Shown here one piece after another: positions 7,019 to 15,477 of a DNA stretch of 18,294 nucleotides. Source of the DNA: J038 sp036734085 (GTDB taxonomy: Bacteria > Chloroflexota > Anaerolineae > Aggregatilineales > Phototrophicaceae); the NCBI GenBank assembly GCA_036734085.1, contig DAIMZF010000057.1, positions 1 to 18,294 on the forward strand, given 5' to 3'. Each line of letters begins with the position of its first letter. Within the stretch, counting starts at the first letter, position 1. The notes under the pieces are model-generated. The model searched no databases and was not told the origin of the DNA. It saw only the letters and a program-made list of their open reading frames with translations. The translations under genes were made by a program, and so were the position numbers.

Positions 7019-8434
7019 TTACTCCTTAATTATAGTGCGGTCTTTGGCGCTCATAAAAGCTTGCACGATCTTGTAGTATCCAGTGCAACGGCATAGATTC
7101 CCACTGATGCTCTGTAATACTTGCTCTCTGGTGGGATTCGGATGCTCTTCCAGCAGTTTAGCACCGGACATTAAAAATCCTGGTGTGCAATACCCACATT
7201 GTACTGCACCTGCATCAATGAAAGATTGTTGAATTGGATGCAAGGCTTCACCGTCTTGTAGTCCCTCCACTGTGACTACTTCCGCGCCATGTGCGCGTGG
7301 TGCAGGCACCATGCAGGCCATCACCGCCGCGCCATCTAAGAAGACAGTGCAAGCGCCACATTCACCCTCTGCACAACCTTCTTTTGTGCCTGTTAATTGG
7401 GCATCCTCACGCAGTAAATCCAGCAGGGTTTTATCCTGACCTTTATTCAACACGATAGGCTGGCCGTTAATCGTCGTGTGGATGGGTTGCGTATCGTTAT
7501 GCACGCTGGATTCGCCCATCCCTCGCCCTTTAGCCATGCCCCATAGCATGGCCGCCGGACGTGCCCAACTAGGGGCTGGTTGGCCTTCCGCTAGGGTGCG
7601 TAATGCTCTTAAAACCAGAACACGCACCATTTCTGTGCGGTATTCCGCAGTGCCTCGCACATCATCAAGCGGGGTAGGGGTATCTGCGGCGGCTTGTGCG
7701 GTTTTTGACATAACTTCTGACGTTAATTTTTGTCCGATAAGCGCGGCTTCCGCAGACGGTGCGCGGATAATTGTCGCTGCTACACTGCCTAATGTAATGC
7801 GAGCGTCGGTTACGGTTTCACCGTCGAATGTGAGCAGAACGGCGGTGTTCATCACGGAGATAGCCTGAGCCGCCCGTAACCCAAGTTTATAAAATAGGCC
7901 GCGTTGATTGTCTTTGAGTGCGTTAAACGTGATGTGTGTCAGCATCTCATGGGGGTGCATCACCTGATGACGATACCCCGTGTAAAAATCATGCAGAGAA
8001 ACAACACGCTCGCCATCTACAGAGGCCAGATGCACAGAAGCATCCAATGCCATAAGTGGCGTGATTGTATCGTTAGCAGGCGATGCGGTGATAAGATTGC
8101 CCGCCACCGTAGCACGATTGCGGATTTGTGGCGCGCCGACTTCCCAGCAGGCTTGCGCTAGTGGCAAAGCTCGTTCTAGCATAATGTCGCTATCTACAAC
8201 GTGATTATGCGTGACCAATGCGCCAAGTGTGATGACACCATCTTCCAACGTGATGCCGTCTAACCCTTCCACGCGGGAAATATCAATAAGGGACGTGATG
8301 CCGCGCCGCACCCCACGTTCCATCTCGATCAAAATATCTGTACCACCAGCGATAATGCGGGCGCTGTCGCGGTATTTATTTAGTAATTCGAGGGCTTCCT
8401 GTACGCTTGTAACCGAATAATACTCTTCCCACAT
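7019..8434 (-). CDS. Fused FAD-binding and [2Fe-2S] subunit of a molybdenum hydroxylase
   Basis: This 471-residue electron-transfer subunit combines two parts that are often separate. Residues 1 to about 285 are the FAD-binding CoxM/XdhB-type module, with IIAGGTDI (27-34) and IRNRATVAGNL (104-114) for flavin diphosphate binding. Residues about 315-471 are the CoxS/XdhC-type iron-sulfur module. All eight expected cysteines are present: C354, C359, C362 and C374 for the ferredoxin-like cluster; C413, C416, C448 and C450 for the helical-bundle cluster. The flavin part comes first, the reverse of animal xanthine dehydrogenase. It should carry electrons from the Mo centre of the 741-residue subunit (2453-4678) to FAD and an unknown acceptor. 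ATG at 8434; a purine-rich AAGAG lies 6 nt upstream. Confidence 0.92.
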   Translation of the reverse strand: MWEEYYSVTSVQEALELLNKYRDSARIIAGGTDILIEMERGVRRGITSLIDISRVEGLDGITLEDGVITLGALVTHNHVVDSDIMLERALPLAQACWEVGAPQIRNRATVAGNLITASPANDTITPLMALDASVHLASVDGERVVSLHDFYTGYRHQVMHPHEMLTHITFNALKDNQRGLFYKLGLRAAQAISVMNTAVLLTFDGETVTDARITLGSVAATIIRAPSAEAALIGQKLTSEVMSKTAQAAADTPTPLDDVRGTAEYRTEMVRVLVLRALRTLAEGQPAPSWARPAAMLWGMAKGRGMGESSVHNDTQPIHTTINGQPIVLNKGQDKTLLDLLREDAQLTGTKEGCAEGECGACTVFLDGAAVMACMVPAPRAHGAEVVTVEGLQDGEALHPIQQSFIDAGAVQCGYCTPGFLMSGAKLLEEHPNPTREQVLQSISGNLCRCTGYYKIVQAFMSAKDRTIIKE

Positions 8435-8443
8435 AACGATCTC

Positions 8444-8872
8444 TTATCTCCAATAGTCATTCATGGCGCGGCGGGCGTCTTCTCCGCCAATATGATGCAA
8501 TACCAGATACGCCATCTGCCGGGCGTCATCATTTGTTGATTCTTCTAGTATATCAACCAACAACGGCACAACCAACGCATCAGACCAGCGTCTTGCCAGA
8601 TGCACAAGTGCCCACCCTGCATTAGAGCGTACCCCGAATTCTGGGTCTTTTAGCACAGCGACCAAATCCGGGATTGTCTCCGGGCTACCTAGTTGGTCAA
8701 GCGCCCACGCCGCCCACGCTCTCACATCATTATGTTCATCTGCTAAACTGAGGATACAAACATCAAGGGCGGTACGGTAGCGATGCTTACCGATATAACG
8801 CAGACCCAATGCGCGTTCGTCTGCGTTACTACTGCTCACCATCATCATCACTTCTTCAAATGACTTGTGCAT
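8444..8872 (-). CDS. HEAT-repeat protein
   Basis: This 142-residue protein is made almost entirely of HEAT-like (PBS-lyase type) helical repeats. Repeats are visible at about 18-47, 48-79, 80-112 and 113-140, each with the typical 'D-x-x-V-R-x-x-A-x-x-A-L-x-x-L' pattern, for example DVRAWAAWALDQLG and GVRSNAGWALVHLA. Such proteins are protein-binding scaffolds or, in the PBS-lyase group, chromophore or cofactor enzymes; no catalytic residues can be pointed to here. The ATG at 8872 lies 3 nt after the stop of the phosphoesterase-like gene, so the two are almost certainly translated from one mRNA. It may help assemble the nearby hydroxylase, but that is inferred from position only. Confidence 0.85.
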   Translation of the reverse strand: MHKSFEEVMMMVSSSNADERALGLRYIGKHRYRTALDVCILSLADEHNDVRAWAAWALDQLGSPETIPDLVAVLKDPEFGVRSNAGWALVHLARRWSDALVVPLLVDILEESTNDDARQMAYLVLHHIGGEDARRAMNDYWR

Positions 8873-8875
8873 CGC

Positions 8876-9514
8876 TCATGTGTCCATAACATCCACCGAT
8901 GAATTTTCTGGTTCAATCTCCAGTACTGTGACGGGGTTTACATTGATGATGCAAGTATCTTGATATTGGGTACGGGTTTCTTTACGCCGATCATATGTGT
9001 GAACGTGACCGTGAAGCATATAGCGTGGTTTGTACCACTCTAAAAAGCGCAGAAGCGCTTTAAAACCAGTGTGGGGTAGGTCTTCGGCGTCATGGATGCC
9101 GCGTGGCGGGCTGTGTGTGATGAATAAGTCAATGCGCTTGCCTAACGCACGATTGAGCAATATCTGCGGCCCCATGCCAACGACCATCCCGTGCATTTCC
9201 ATCTCGTTATATTGGATGAGGCCATCGTTATACTTCATGGAGCCTTCTAACCCAGCTAAATTTAACCCTTTAAATGTTGTCAGGTGCTTATGCAGGTTAT
9301 CACCGCCCGGCGGCTTCGATTCGTAGACTTCGTCATGGTTGCCGCGCACGTAGTACAGGGGGATATTCAGCACGGATACCATAAATTCCAAATAGACGGG
9401 CGGTAAATCTCCACAGCTAATGATGCAATCCACATCGCTGTAGCGCCGTCTGAGGTTGGCCGCGCTCTCCATCTGCGGCATGACTGTATCACTAACACAC
9501 AATAGTTTAACCAA
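8876..9514 (-). CDS. Metallophosphoesterase-family protein with altered first motif
   Basis: This 212-residue calcineurin-like phosphoesterase of the YfcE/MPP type has the metal-binding motifs in order: D9, CGD (34-36), GNHDE (58-62), THS (133-135) and GHVH (169-172). The first motif, normally D-x-H, reads D-T-V here, so V11 replaces the usual histidine ligand and may leave one metal site modified. The substrate is unknown; relatives cleave cyclic or simple phosphodiesters. The start appears to be TTG at 9514, because the conserved first strand begins there and no better start lies near; the ribosome-binding site is weak. The gene follows xdhC by 11 nt and precedes the HEAT gene by 3 nt. Confidence 0.87.
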   Translation of the reverse strand: MVKLLCVSDTVMPQMESAANLRRRYSDVDCIISCGDLPPVYLEFMVSVLNIPLYYVRGNHDEVYESKPPGGDNLHKHLTTFKGLNLAGLEGSMKYNDGLIQYNEMEMHGMVVGMGPQILLNRALGKRIDLFITHSPPRGIHDAEDLPHTGFKALLRFLEWYKPRYMLHGHVHTYDRRKETRTQYQDTCIINVNPVTVLEIEPENSSVDVMDT

Positions 9515-9525
9515 GACAAAAAACC

Positions 9526-10395
9526 CTAATTCGTGATGACTCTCTGTTTTTCTTCCATTGTAGGTTCAATATCACTGCTATCTATTTTTTGGCGCATAGG
9601 CTGACCATCGCCACCCCGTTGCACCATGATAATTTCCGCCAGGATGCTTACCGCAATTTCTTTAGGTGTTTCTGCTTCAAGTTCTAACCCGATAGGCGCG
9701 TGGATGCGTTCTAGCGTCGTCGCGCTGATTCCATAGTCACTGACCAACGTTTTAGCTGTAATTGCCCAGCGCCGTTTACTACCAATCAAGCCGATATATG
9801 CCGCATCCGTTGCTACTAACGCGGGTATCAGGTCAACATCAACAGGCAAACCACGAGTTAGGGCGGCGACAAACGTCCGCTTATCTATCCTGACATGATC
9901 GCGGATTTCGTTTGGCTTGCAGATGACGTAAGCATCCATACCAGGCGCTTGGGTTGGGTTGCAGAATTCCGCACGATCATCACATAGGATAACGTAAAAC
10001 CCTGCCCATTTGCCAAGTTCTCCTAAAGCAATGCCAACATGCCCCGCACCGACAATGAGTAGTTGCGGCGGCGTTAAAATCGGCTCTATGAAAATTTGTG
10101 CAGTGCCGCCACAGATGCCAGCGTCACCATCACGTAAGCTATTGAGGGTATAAGACTCTAAACGGGGTAATCCATCCGCAAGGGTTGCTAACGCAGTTTG
10201 GATAACTTCAGCTTCCATCGCGCCACCGCCCACAGTGCCGACTGTGCGACTATCAGCATAGATAAGCATTTTGCTCCCGGCATGGCGCGGCATAGAGCCT
10301 TGTGTTTGGACGACAGTAGCAAGAGCAACAGACTCGCCTGATGATTGCGCCACAGCTAATGCCTGTATGATTGCTTGCTGGTTGTCATCCATCAT
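9526..10395 (-). CDS. xdhC: XdhC/CoxF-family molybdenum cofactor insertion and sulfuration protein
   Basis: This 289-residue protein belongs to the XdhC family, which binds molybdenum cofactor, promotes its sulfuration and delivers it to xanthine-dehydrogenase-type enzymes. The N-terminal domain shows GTVGGGAMEAEV (53-64) and CGG at 95-97, where the family's conserved cysteine lies. The C-terminal Rossmann domain has IVGAGHVG (114-121), then YIGLIGSKRR (200-209), IHAPIGL (231-237) and PKEIAVSILAEI (244-255). The ATG at 10395 overlaps the stop of the glycosyltransferase gene as ATGA, which couples translation. The client is probably the hydroxylase at 2453-4678 and 7019-8434. Confidence 0.93.
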   Translation of the reverse strand: MMDDNQQAIIQALAVAQSSGESVALATVVQTQGSMPRHAGSKMLIYADSRTVGTVGGGAMEAEVIQTALATLADGLPRLESYTLNSLRDGDAGICGGTAQIFIEPILTPPQLLIVGAGHVGIALGELGKWAGFYVILCDDRAEFCNPTQAPGMDAYVICKPNEIRDHVRIDKRTFVAALTRGLPVDVDLIPALVATDAAYIGLIGSKRRWAITAKTLVSDYGISATTLERIHAPIGLELEAETPKEIAVSILAEIIMVQRGGDGQPMRQKIDSSDIEPTMEEKQRVITN

Positions 10396-12860
10396 GGAAT
10401 ATCAATTTCCCCGATAAACAGCCGATTCTCGTCAACCGACCATAATGCTGATTGTGGTGTTAAACGCTCAAATGTCGTTGCTTCGTAAAAACCGATGGCA
10501 ATTGTGTAACTTCCGGATTCAATTCCCATTAAGTCTACCATAATCTCATCGGAAATCACGCTTTTCAACCAATTCCCTGTCGGGAGTGTGCCGCTAGCGA
10601 TGTAAGCATCTGTTTGGGCAACTGGCATAGCGGATGAGTCAGAATAAACGTGAGCAAAAAGTTTATAGTCACCGTAAGCCATACCGTTCGTCTGCCATGA
10701 TAACTGAATACGTAATGTGTTGTCGTTATGGCTTAAATCGGCTTCGATAAGCCTTATTGCGCCATCCTGGAAGGATGCTAACGATAGGCTTTCATCATCA
10801 GTATGTTGGGTTTCTTCCGCAATATACAACCAGTGATAATATGGCATATAGAGTACATCTGGAAGAATGCGGATGTTTAAGGTTGGCGCATTTACGGCTG
10901 GGATGTAGGTAGCAATTTCTAGCCATTGGCCGGGTTGCTCAATAATCTGCCGGGTTGCTATCAATTGACCGTTGGCATGAACTTCAAATGTGCCCCGTGT
11001 AGCAGGATGCAGGCGCGTGACGAGGATAAGGTTTTGTGCTTGCACAGCTTCTGGTAAGTTAAAAGTGAAGTCTTCGTACTCCGTAATGCGCCTACCGCCA
11101 TCCGTTACTGTACATGCGGATAGCTCACAGTCAACATAGTTAAATGTGTAAAATTCTGTTGCAAAGCCCGGTAAACGTGGGTTGCTGTGCCACATATAAT
11201 TCACAGTGGCTTCACTCTCTAAATCCGCAACATTCACATCCGCAATGCGCGCACCCAGTAACGCGGTGATGCTTGGCTGTAACGGCCTGTTAACCTGGAT
11301 GCTGTCGATACTAGCCCAATCCACACGATAAATACCTTGAAATTCTGCGCCTACTGCGACGTTATCTGCTGGATGATAAATAGCCGTAAATCCAGCTAAT
11401 GCTTCTCCAGTGTTGTACAGTGGGGTATCCACAAGATAGTTTAGCCCGCGTGCGGTGGTATAAGCCGCGACATAATCAGGGCGTTCTTTGAGGAGCCACT
11501 CACCGACTGCACCCGGCCCGTGACGCCAATACTCTGCCGCTTCGGGGGAAGTTAGACCGACCATATCCAGTGTATGGCGCTCTCCAACATAGCGCATCAT
11601 GCCTACATCATGCACGGCGATGCGGGCATCTGGCGGTGTATTGTCCCGTATCCATTCAGCCATAGGCAGGGGTTGTGCAACAACGTTTTGGACATTCACC
11701 GCATAAAGCCGTAAAAATTCCCGAAAATTGCTTATAGTCATAATCAGCATCATGGCGATGAGTGCCAGTATCCCATACCGTGCATACCGCCGATAAACAA
11801 CTCCACTCTGATGCAATTGAATGGTCTGCCAGAGTGACCATAAGCCCAGCATGGCTAATGGCGTTATTAAGGCGATAAGGGGCATCTGGTAACGTTTAAA
11901 ATGCCAGAAGGCGGTATCTAACGTTGATATTGCTCCACTGACCGTTACAAACCATCCCAGCAAAATAACAGCAATTGTGAGGCGACGAGGTATCAGTGAT
12001 AACCAGCCTATCAACGCTAACGGCGGCAGAACAAACAACGTATATTGTTCGTCTGTTAGGAACTGTGCCCACATCCGCCATAAGTTATCTATGATGCGCC
12101 CCATAGCAATACCCCAATCAAATGGGATAACACCTAAAACAGACTTAGCTTGATTGCCAGAAGCGGATAAAGTGCCGGTGATAGTCCAGTTCAGGATAGG
12201 TTGAATAACAAACGCGCCCAATGGAATGAGCATCCACAGTGTTTGTCGGCGTGTTTGGGCTGTAAGCCACAATTTGCCGCCGTAACACAGCACCACAATC
12301 CCAGCCATGATGCTACCTTCGGGCCGGGTGAGGGCTAACCCGCCTGCACATAATGCCACCCAGCGCGGGTTATCAAACATCAAGGCGGTCAGTGTGGCAA
12401 GCGTCATCGCGACGACAATTCCAGTCTCCATCCCACTTTGGAAGTGCCATACAATCGCCCCGCTCCCACCAAAGATGATTATTGCCGCTAGGCTCAACCA
12501 GTAGGGTAAATCGCGTGTGATGAGGATAATGAGCGCCATAGAGACACCGAGCATCACTGCACCGACTATCAACGCCCATAAGCCCAGATTTAGCCCGGTA
12601 AAGCCGATGGTGTAGCCCAGACCTAACACAAATGGATAGATGAAACTTGTCGCGCCGGAGGTCGGCGGTTCACCGAGATTATAGACGTAAGGAGTGCCTT
12701 CTGCTAATGCCCGTGCATATTGAAAGTGAATGTACACATCATCCAGTGGCATGATGATGTGATTACCGCTAATCTGCGTGGATGTACTGGCATAAGTCAA
12801 TAAGACGATGAACGGCCACACGATGCACAGCGACCACAAAATATGTTTTTTAGTAACCAT
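10392..12860 (-). CDS. GT39-like integral membrane glycosyltransferase
   Basis: This 822-residue protein looks like a GT-C fold glycosyltransferase, which uses lipid-linked sugar donors at the membrane. A first membrane helix (about 7-24) is followed by an extracytoplasmic loop with the D-D pair (40-41) and the pattern YARALAEG, then G-E-P-x-x-S-G-A-T-S, typical of this group. About nine to ten further membrane helices extend to about residue 365, including a TRPEG motif. The remaining ~450 residues are soluble, with two probable beta-rich domains. The ATG at 12860 is preferred: its reading begins 11 nt inside the end of the LLM oxidoreductase gene and is followed at once by the first membrane helix. 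Upstream in-frame starts would add 51 basic residues inside that gene. Acceptor and sugar are unknown, and its place between F420 and Mo genes is odd. Confidence 0.82.
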   Translation of the reverse strand: MVTKKHILWSLCIVWPFIVLLTYASTSTQISGNHIIMPLDDVYIHFQYARALAEGTPYVYNLGEPPTSGATSFIYPFVLGLGYTIGFTGLNLGLWALIVGAVMLGVSMALIILITRDLPYWLSLAAIIIFGGSGAIVWHFQSGMETGIVVAMTLATLTALMFDNPRWVALCAGGLALTRPEGSIMAGIVVLCYGGKLWLTAQTRRQTLWMLIPLGAFVIQPILNWTITGTLSASGNQAKSVLGVIPFDWGIAMGRIIDNLWRMWAQFLTDEQYTLFVLPPLALIGWLSLIPRRLTIAVILLGWFVTVSGAISTLDTAFWHFKRYQMPLIALITPLAMLGLWSLWQTIQLHQSGVVYRRYARYGILALIAMMLIMTISNFREFLRLYAVNVQNVVAQPLPMAEWIRDNTPPDARIAVHDVGMMRYVGERHTLDMVGLTSPEAAEYWRHGPGAVGEWLLKERPDYVAAYTTARGLNYLVDTPLYNTGEALAGFTAIYHPADNVAVGAEFQGIYRVDWASIDSIQVNRPLQPSITALLGARIADVNVADLESEATVNYMWHSNPRLPGFATEFYTFNYVDCELSACTVTDGGRRITEYEDFTFNLPEAVQAQNLILVTRLHPATRGTFEVHANGQLIATRQIIEQPGQWLEIATYIPAVNAPTLNIRILPDVLYMPYYHWLYIAEETQHTDDESLSLASFQDGAIRLIEADLSHNDNTLRIQLSWQTNGMAYGDYKLFAHVYSDSSAMPVAQTDAYIASGTLPTGNWLKSVISDEIMVDLMGIESGSYTIAIGFYEATTFERLTPQSALWSVDENRLFIGEIDIP

Positions 12861-13851
12861 GAGCAAAGGTATCAATAAACGAGTGCATATCACTATTGAG
12901 GGCGTATAATACCGGATAAGTCGCGCCTGCGGCCATGTATTCGTGGATTTTGGCCTTGCAGTCTTCCGGTGTGCCACTGGCTGTAATTTGCTGTACGGCT
13001 TCATCTGGCACAAGCCGCGCGGCTTGCTGTAGCTGTACTAATGTGGGGTTAGGGGGCAAAGCCTGTTCAATCTGCTCGATGACTTCCGGACGGATGCCGC
13101 TTGCCCGTGTAAGAATCGGCTGTTCGCGGATATATTGTGCGACCATCGGACGTGCGGTATCCAGTGCTTTCTTGCGGTCAGCATTTACAGAGCAAACGAT
13201 TAGCTGAGGGCGGTCTATCTGGTCAAGTGTGCGACCGCTTTGGCGTGCGCCTACTTCAAGCTGACTCATCGCATCGGCGGTGTATTCCGGTGACATCAGG
13301 TAATTGAGCAAGACTCCATCCGCGATTTCACCTGCTAATGCCATCATCTTAGCGCCGGTTGCCGCGATGTAGATGGGCACAAGTCGCGGCGCTTTGCGGC
13401 CATGCATCAGGTCAATCTGCACATCGCTAAGATGCACAAAATCGCCATGCAGGGTTACACGCTCTAAGCGCAACAAGCGGCGGATAGCCGTCGAAATTTC
13501 GCGCATTGCCAGCAGATATTTTTGACGTTTGATGCCTACTTTAGCGGCTAATGGCTCGTGCCATATGCCCAAACCACACAGGATACGCTCTGGTGCGATG
13601 TCATCCAATGTAAAAAACGTGGAAGCAATGGTGGCTGGGTTGCGCGTCCAGATATTCATTACACCTGTTCCCAGCTTGATGCGGTTGGTTACTGCCGCAT
13701 ACGCCGCTAAAGGTATAGTGGCATCGCGGACGAGGCGTGTTTCTGCCTGCCATACTGCGTAAAACCCGCGTGTTTCTGCATACTGCACATACTTGATGGC
13801 CGCATTCAACGCGATGTTATCCTGCAAGTACAGGCCGACCTTTGCCGCCAC
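12850..13851 (-). CDS. LLM-class flavin/F420-dependent oxidoreductase
   Basis: This 333-residue protein belongs to the bacterial luciferase-like monooxygenase superfamily, with the TIM-barrel start KVGLYLQDN and segments such as IKLGTGVMNIWTRNPA (58-73) and GLGIWHEP (93-100). The latter two resemble the cofactor-binding regions of F420-dependent dehydrogenases and methylene-tetrahydromethanopterin reductases. Its place 2 nt behind cofC strongly suggests F420 rather than FMN as cofactor; this is inferred from context. The GTG start at 13851 has GAGG 7 nt upstream, at the end of cofC. The reaction and substrate cannot be told from sequence. It overlaps the glycosyltransferase start by 11 nt. 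Confidence 0.88.
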   Translation of the reverse strand: MAAKVGLYLQDNIALNAAIKYVQYAETRGFYAVWQAETRLVRDATIPLAAYAAVTNRIKLGTGVMNIWTRNPATIASTFFTLDDIAPERILCGLGIWHEPLAAKVGIKRQKYLLAMREISTAIRRLLRLERVTLHGDFVHLSDVQIDLMHGRKAPRLVPIYIAATGAKMMALAGEIADGVLLNYLMSPEYTADAMSQLEVGARQSGRTLDQIDRPQLIVCSVNADRKKALDTARPMVAQYIREQPILTRASGIRPEVIEQIEQALPPNPTLVQLQQAARLVPDEAVQQITASGTPEDCKAKIHEYMAAGATYPVLYALNSDMHSFIDTFAHGY

Positions 13852-13853
13852 TG

Positions 13854-14516
13854 TTAGGCCTCACGACTGCGGATTTTTTCGATGACATCCATCAATGAAG
13901 TATGCTGGTTACCACGTTGAATAATGCGAAGATAGTTTTCGATGTCTTCGGGCAAGTCAATATCCTGTAGCATCCGGTCAGATTGATAAACTGTCACCTC
14001 TGCGCCGGCATCCCGCGCAAGTACGGCATGGCGGTTAAAGCTGTTTTGCCCGTAAGCATAGTCGATTAAGCCCGGTGGTTGGATGTAAAGGGCATTTGTG
14101 CCGTCTTTGTTTCGGTCAGTTGCAATGACGATATTCGGGTGGGGTTGGCGTCCCATCTCAAGCATTTTGGTGATGTCTTCCGGCGTAATAAGTGGTAAAT
14201 CCGCCGGAAGAATGAATACTGCATCGCATCCCCAACTGCCTACAATGGACGTTGCCCGCATTAAAGCTGTATTTAGTTCCGGTGCGCCACTTTCCTGAAT
14301 TGTCTTTGCGCCATACTCCCGTGCCAGCGAGAGCGCGTGGTTATCCCGGCTGATGACGAGCGTTCCGGTTATCTGGTTCGTATCTCGCACGGTTTGTAGC
14401 ACATGGCGGAGCATGGCTTCCGCAACTTGTTGCCTGTCTTCCGGGGTCAGGATATTTGCCAATCGGCTTTTTGCCAGTCTTAACGGCTTAACAGGGATAA
14501 TTACCCATGTTGTCAT
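13854..14516 (-). CDS. cofC: 2-phospho-L-lactate (or phosphoenolpyruvate) guanylyltransferase CofC/FbiD
   Basis: This 220-residue nucleotidyltransferase activates 2-phospholactate in archaea, or phosphoenolpyruvate in many bacteria, with GTP for F420 assembly. The nucleotide-binding start WVIIPVKPLRLAKSRL, the metal-binding ILPADLPLITPED and a conserved KDGTNAL segment are all present. The ATG at 14516 is chosen because GGAG lies 6 nt before it, it sits 2 nt after the cofD stop, and the family begins at this strand. A start further upstream would add eight residues inside cofD. The FbiB-type reductase in the same operon suggests that the PEP route (FbiD-like) is used here, although sequence does not decide it. 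Confidence 0.9.
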   Translation of the reverse strand: MTTWVIIPVKPLRLAKSRLANILTPEDRQQVAEAMLRHVLQTVRDTNQITGTLVISRDNHALSLAREYGAKTIQESGAPELNTALMRATSIVGSWGCDAVFILPADLPLITPEDITKMLEMGRQPHPNIVIATDRNKDGTNALYIQPPGLIDYAYGQNSFNRHAVLARDAGAEVTVYQSDRMLQDIDLPEDIENYLRIIQRGNQHTSLMDVIEKIRSREA

Positions 14517-14518
14517 GT

Positions 14519-15457
14519 TTAGCTCCAGTTCGCCAACCACATCAGCAGGTTCTGTGCCAATGTGCGGCGCTTATCTTCATCATCCATCAGTGTATCAAAA
14601 GCGGTTAAACGAACATCTGCCACTTCAAACACTGGGTCACGTTCATCGTAAACGAACCCGTTAATCAGGTCGCCATAGTATTCAATCACTGTTTTCACCG
14701 AGACTTCAAGCCCTAATTCCTGCATGATTTTTGCCGTCGGCCCTTTTACTGCTTGCCCACCGATGATCGGTGTGACCGCTACACGCGGTATATTCCGTGC
14801 TGTCATCAGTGCTTGCAGACCGGGCACGCGCAGGATAGGTTGTATAGATAGCCAAGGATTCGACGGCCCAACGATAATTGCGTCGGCTTGCTCGATGGCT
14901 TGTTTGACTTCCGCGCTTATACTGGCATTTTCCGCACCCGTATAAGTTAAATGGGTTAAGGTTGGTTGCCACCGATTCTTTACAAAATATTCTTGAAACC
15001 CTAAAACACCCTGTTCCTTTGTGTGGACACTCGTCTCGATGAAATCGTCCGACATAGGTAGGATAGCACATTTAATGCCAAGCATCTGCGAAAGATGTTG
15101 TGTAATGTGTGTAAGATTATCGCCTTTTTGCAGTCGTCCAGTACGAATCATGTGCAGGGCGATATCCTGGTCGCCAAGCCCGAACCAGGCGGCTTCACCA
15201 TAACGTTTCAGCGTTTCCAGCGTTGTGAAGGTGTCGCCTTTAACACCCCATCCGAAGGATTTATTCACCTGCTCGGAGAGGGTATAAGTAATCGTATCCA
15301 CATCCGGGCAAATGCGTAAGCCATAGTGCCAGAAGTCATCTCCTGTATTCACAATGATGGTCAACTGTTCCGGCGGTAGTACATGATACAAGCCATATGC
15401 CAACCTTGCCCCGCCGACTCCGCCGACAAGCAAGACTACTTTCCCGTTATAGGTCAC
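14519..15457 (-). CDS. cofD: 2-phospho-L-lactate transferase CofD/FbiA
   Basis: This 312-residue enzyme transfers the phospholactyl or phosphoenolpyruvyl group from the GDP-activated intermediate made by CofC onto Fo, giving F420-0 or its dehydro form. Family signatures are clear: GGVGGARL (12-19), NTGDDFWHYGL (37-47), PDVDTITYTL (51-60), GWGVKGDTF (69-77), WFGLGDQDIALHMIRT (91-106), GPSNPWLS (197-204) and PIIGGQAVKGPTAKIM (230-245). The acidic pairs in the second and third blocks bind the divalent metal. The GTG start at 15457 has a GGGGG-rich ribosome-binding site 5 nt upstream. It is 20 nt behind the nitroreductase gene and 2 nt ahead of cofC. Confidence 0.95.
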   Translation of the reverse strand: MTYNGKVVLLVGGVGGARLAYGLYHVLPPEQLTIIVNTGDDFWHYGLRICPDVDTITYTLSEQVNKSFGWGVKGDTFTTLETLKRYGEAAWFGLGDQDIALHMIRTGRLQKGDNLTHITQHLSQMLGIKCAILPMSDDFIETSVHTKEQGVLGFQEYFVKNRWQPTLTHLTYTGAENASISAEVKQAIEQADAIIVGPSNPWLSIQPILRVPGLQALMTARNIPRVAVTPIIGGQAVKGPTAKIMQELGLEVSVKTVIEYYGDLINGFVYDERDPVFEVADVRLTAFDTLMDDEDKRRTLAQNLLMWLANWS

Positions 15458-15477
15458 TTATTCCCCCTTGTTGAGCC

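Noticed and set aside
2453..8434. Search for in-frame TGA selenocysteine codons in the hydroxylase genes
   Set aside because: Both subunits read through without internal stops, and selenium in this enzyme class is a labile ligand, so no selenocysteine is expected or seen.
12861..13013. Longer N-terminus for the glycosyltransferase
   Set aside because: The extra 51 residues are basic, lie inside the oxidoreductase gene and precede the natural membrane-helix start; the ATG at 12860 fits better.
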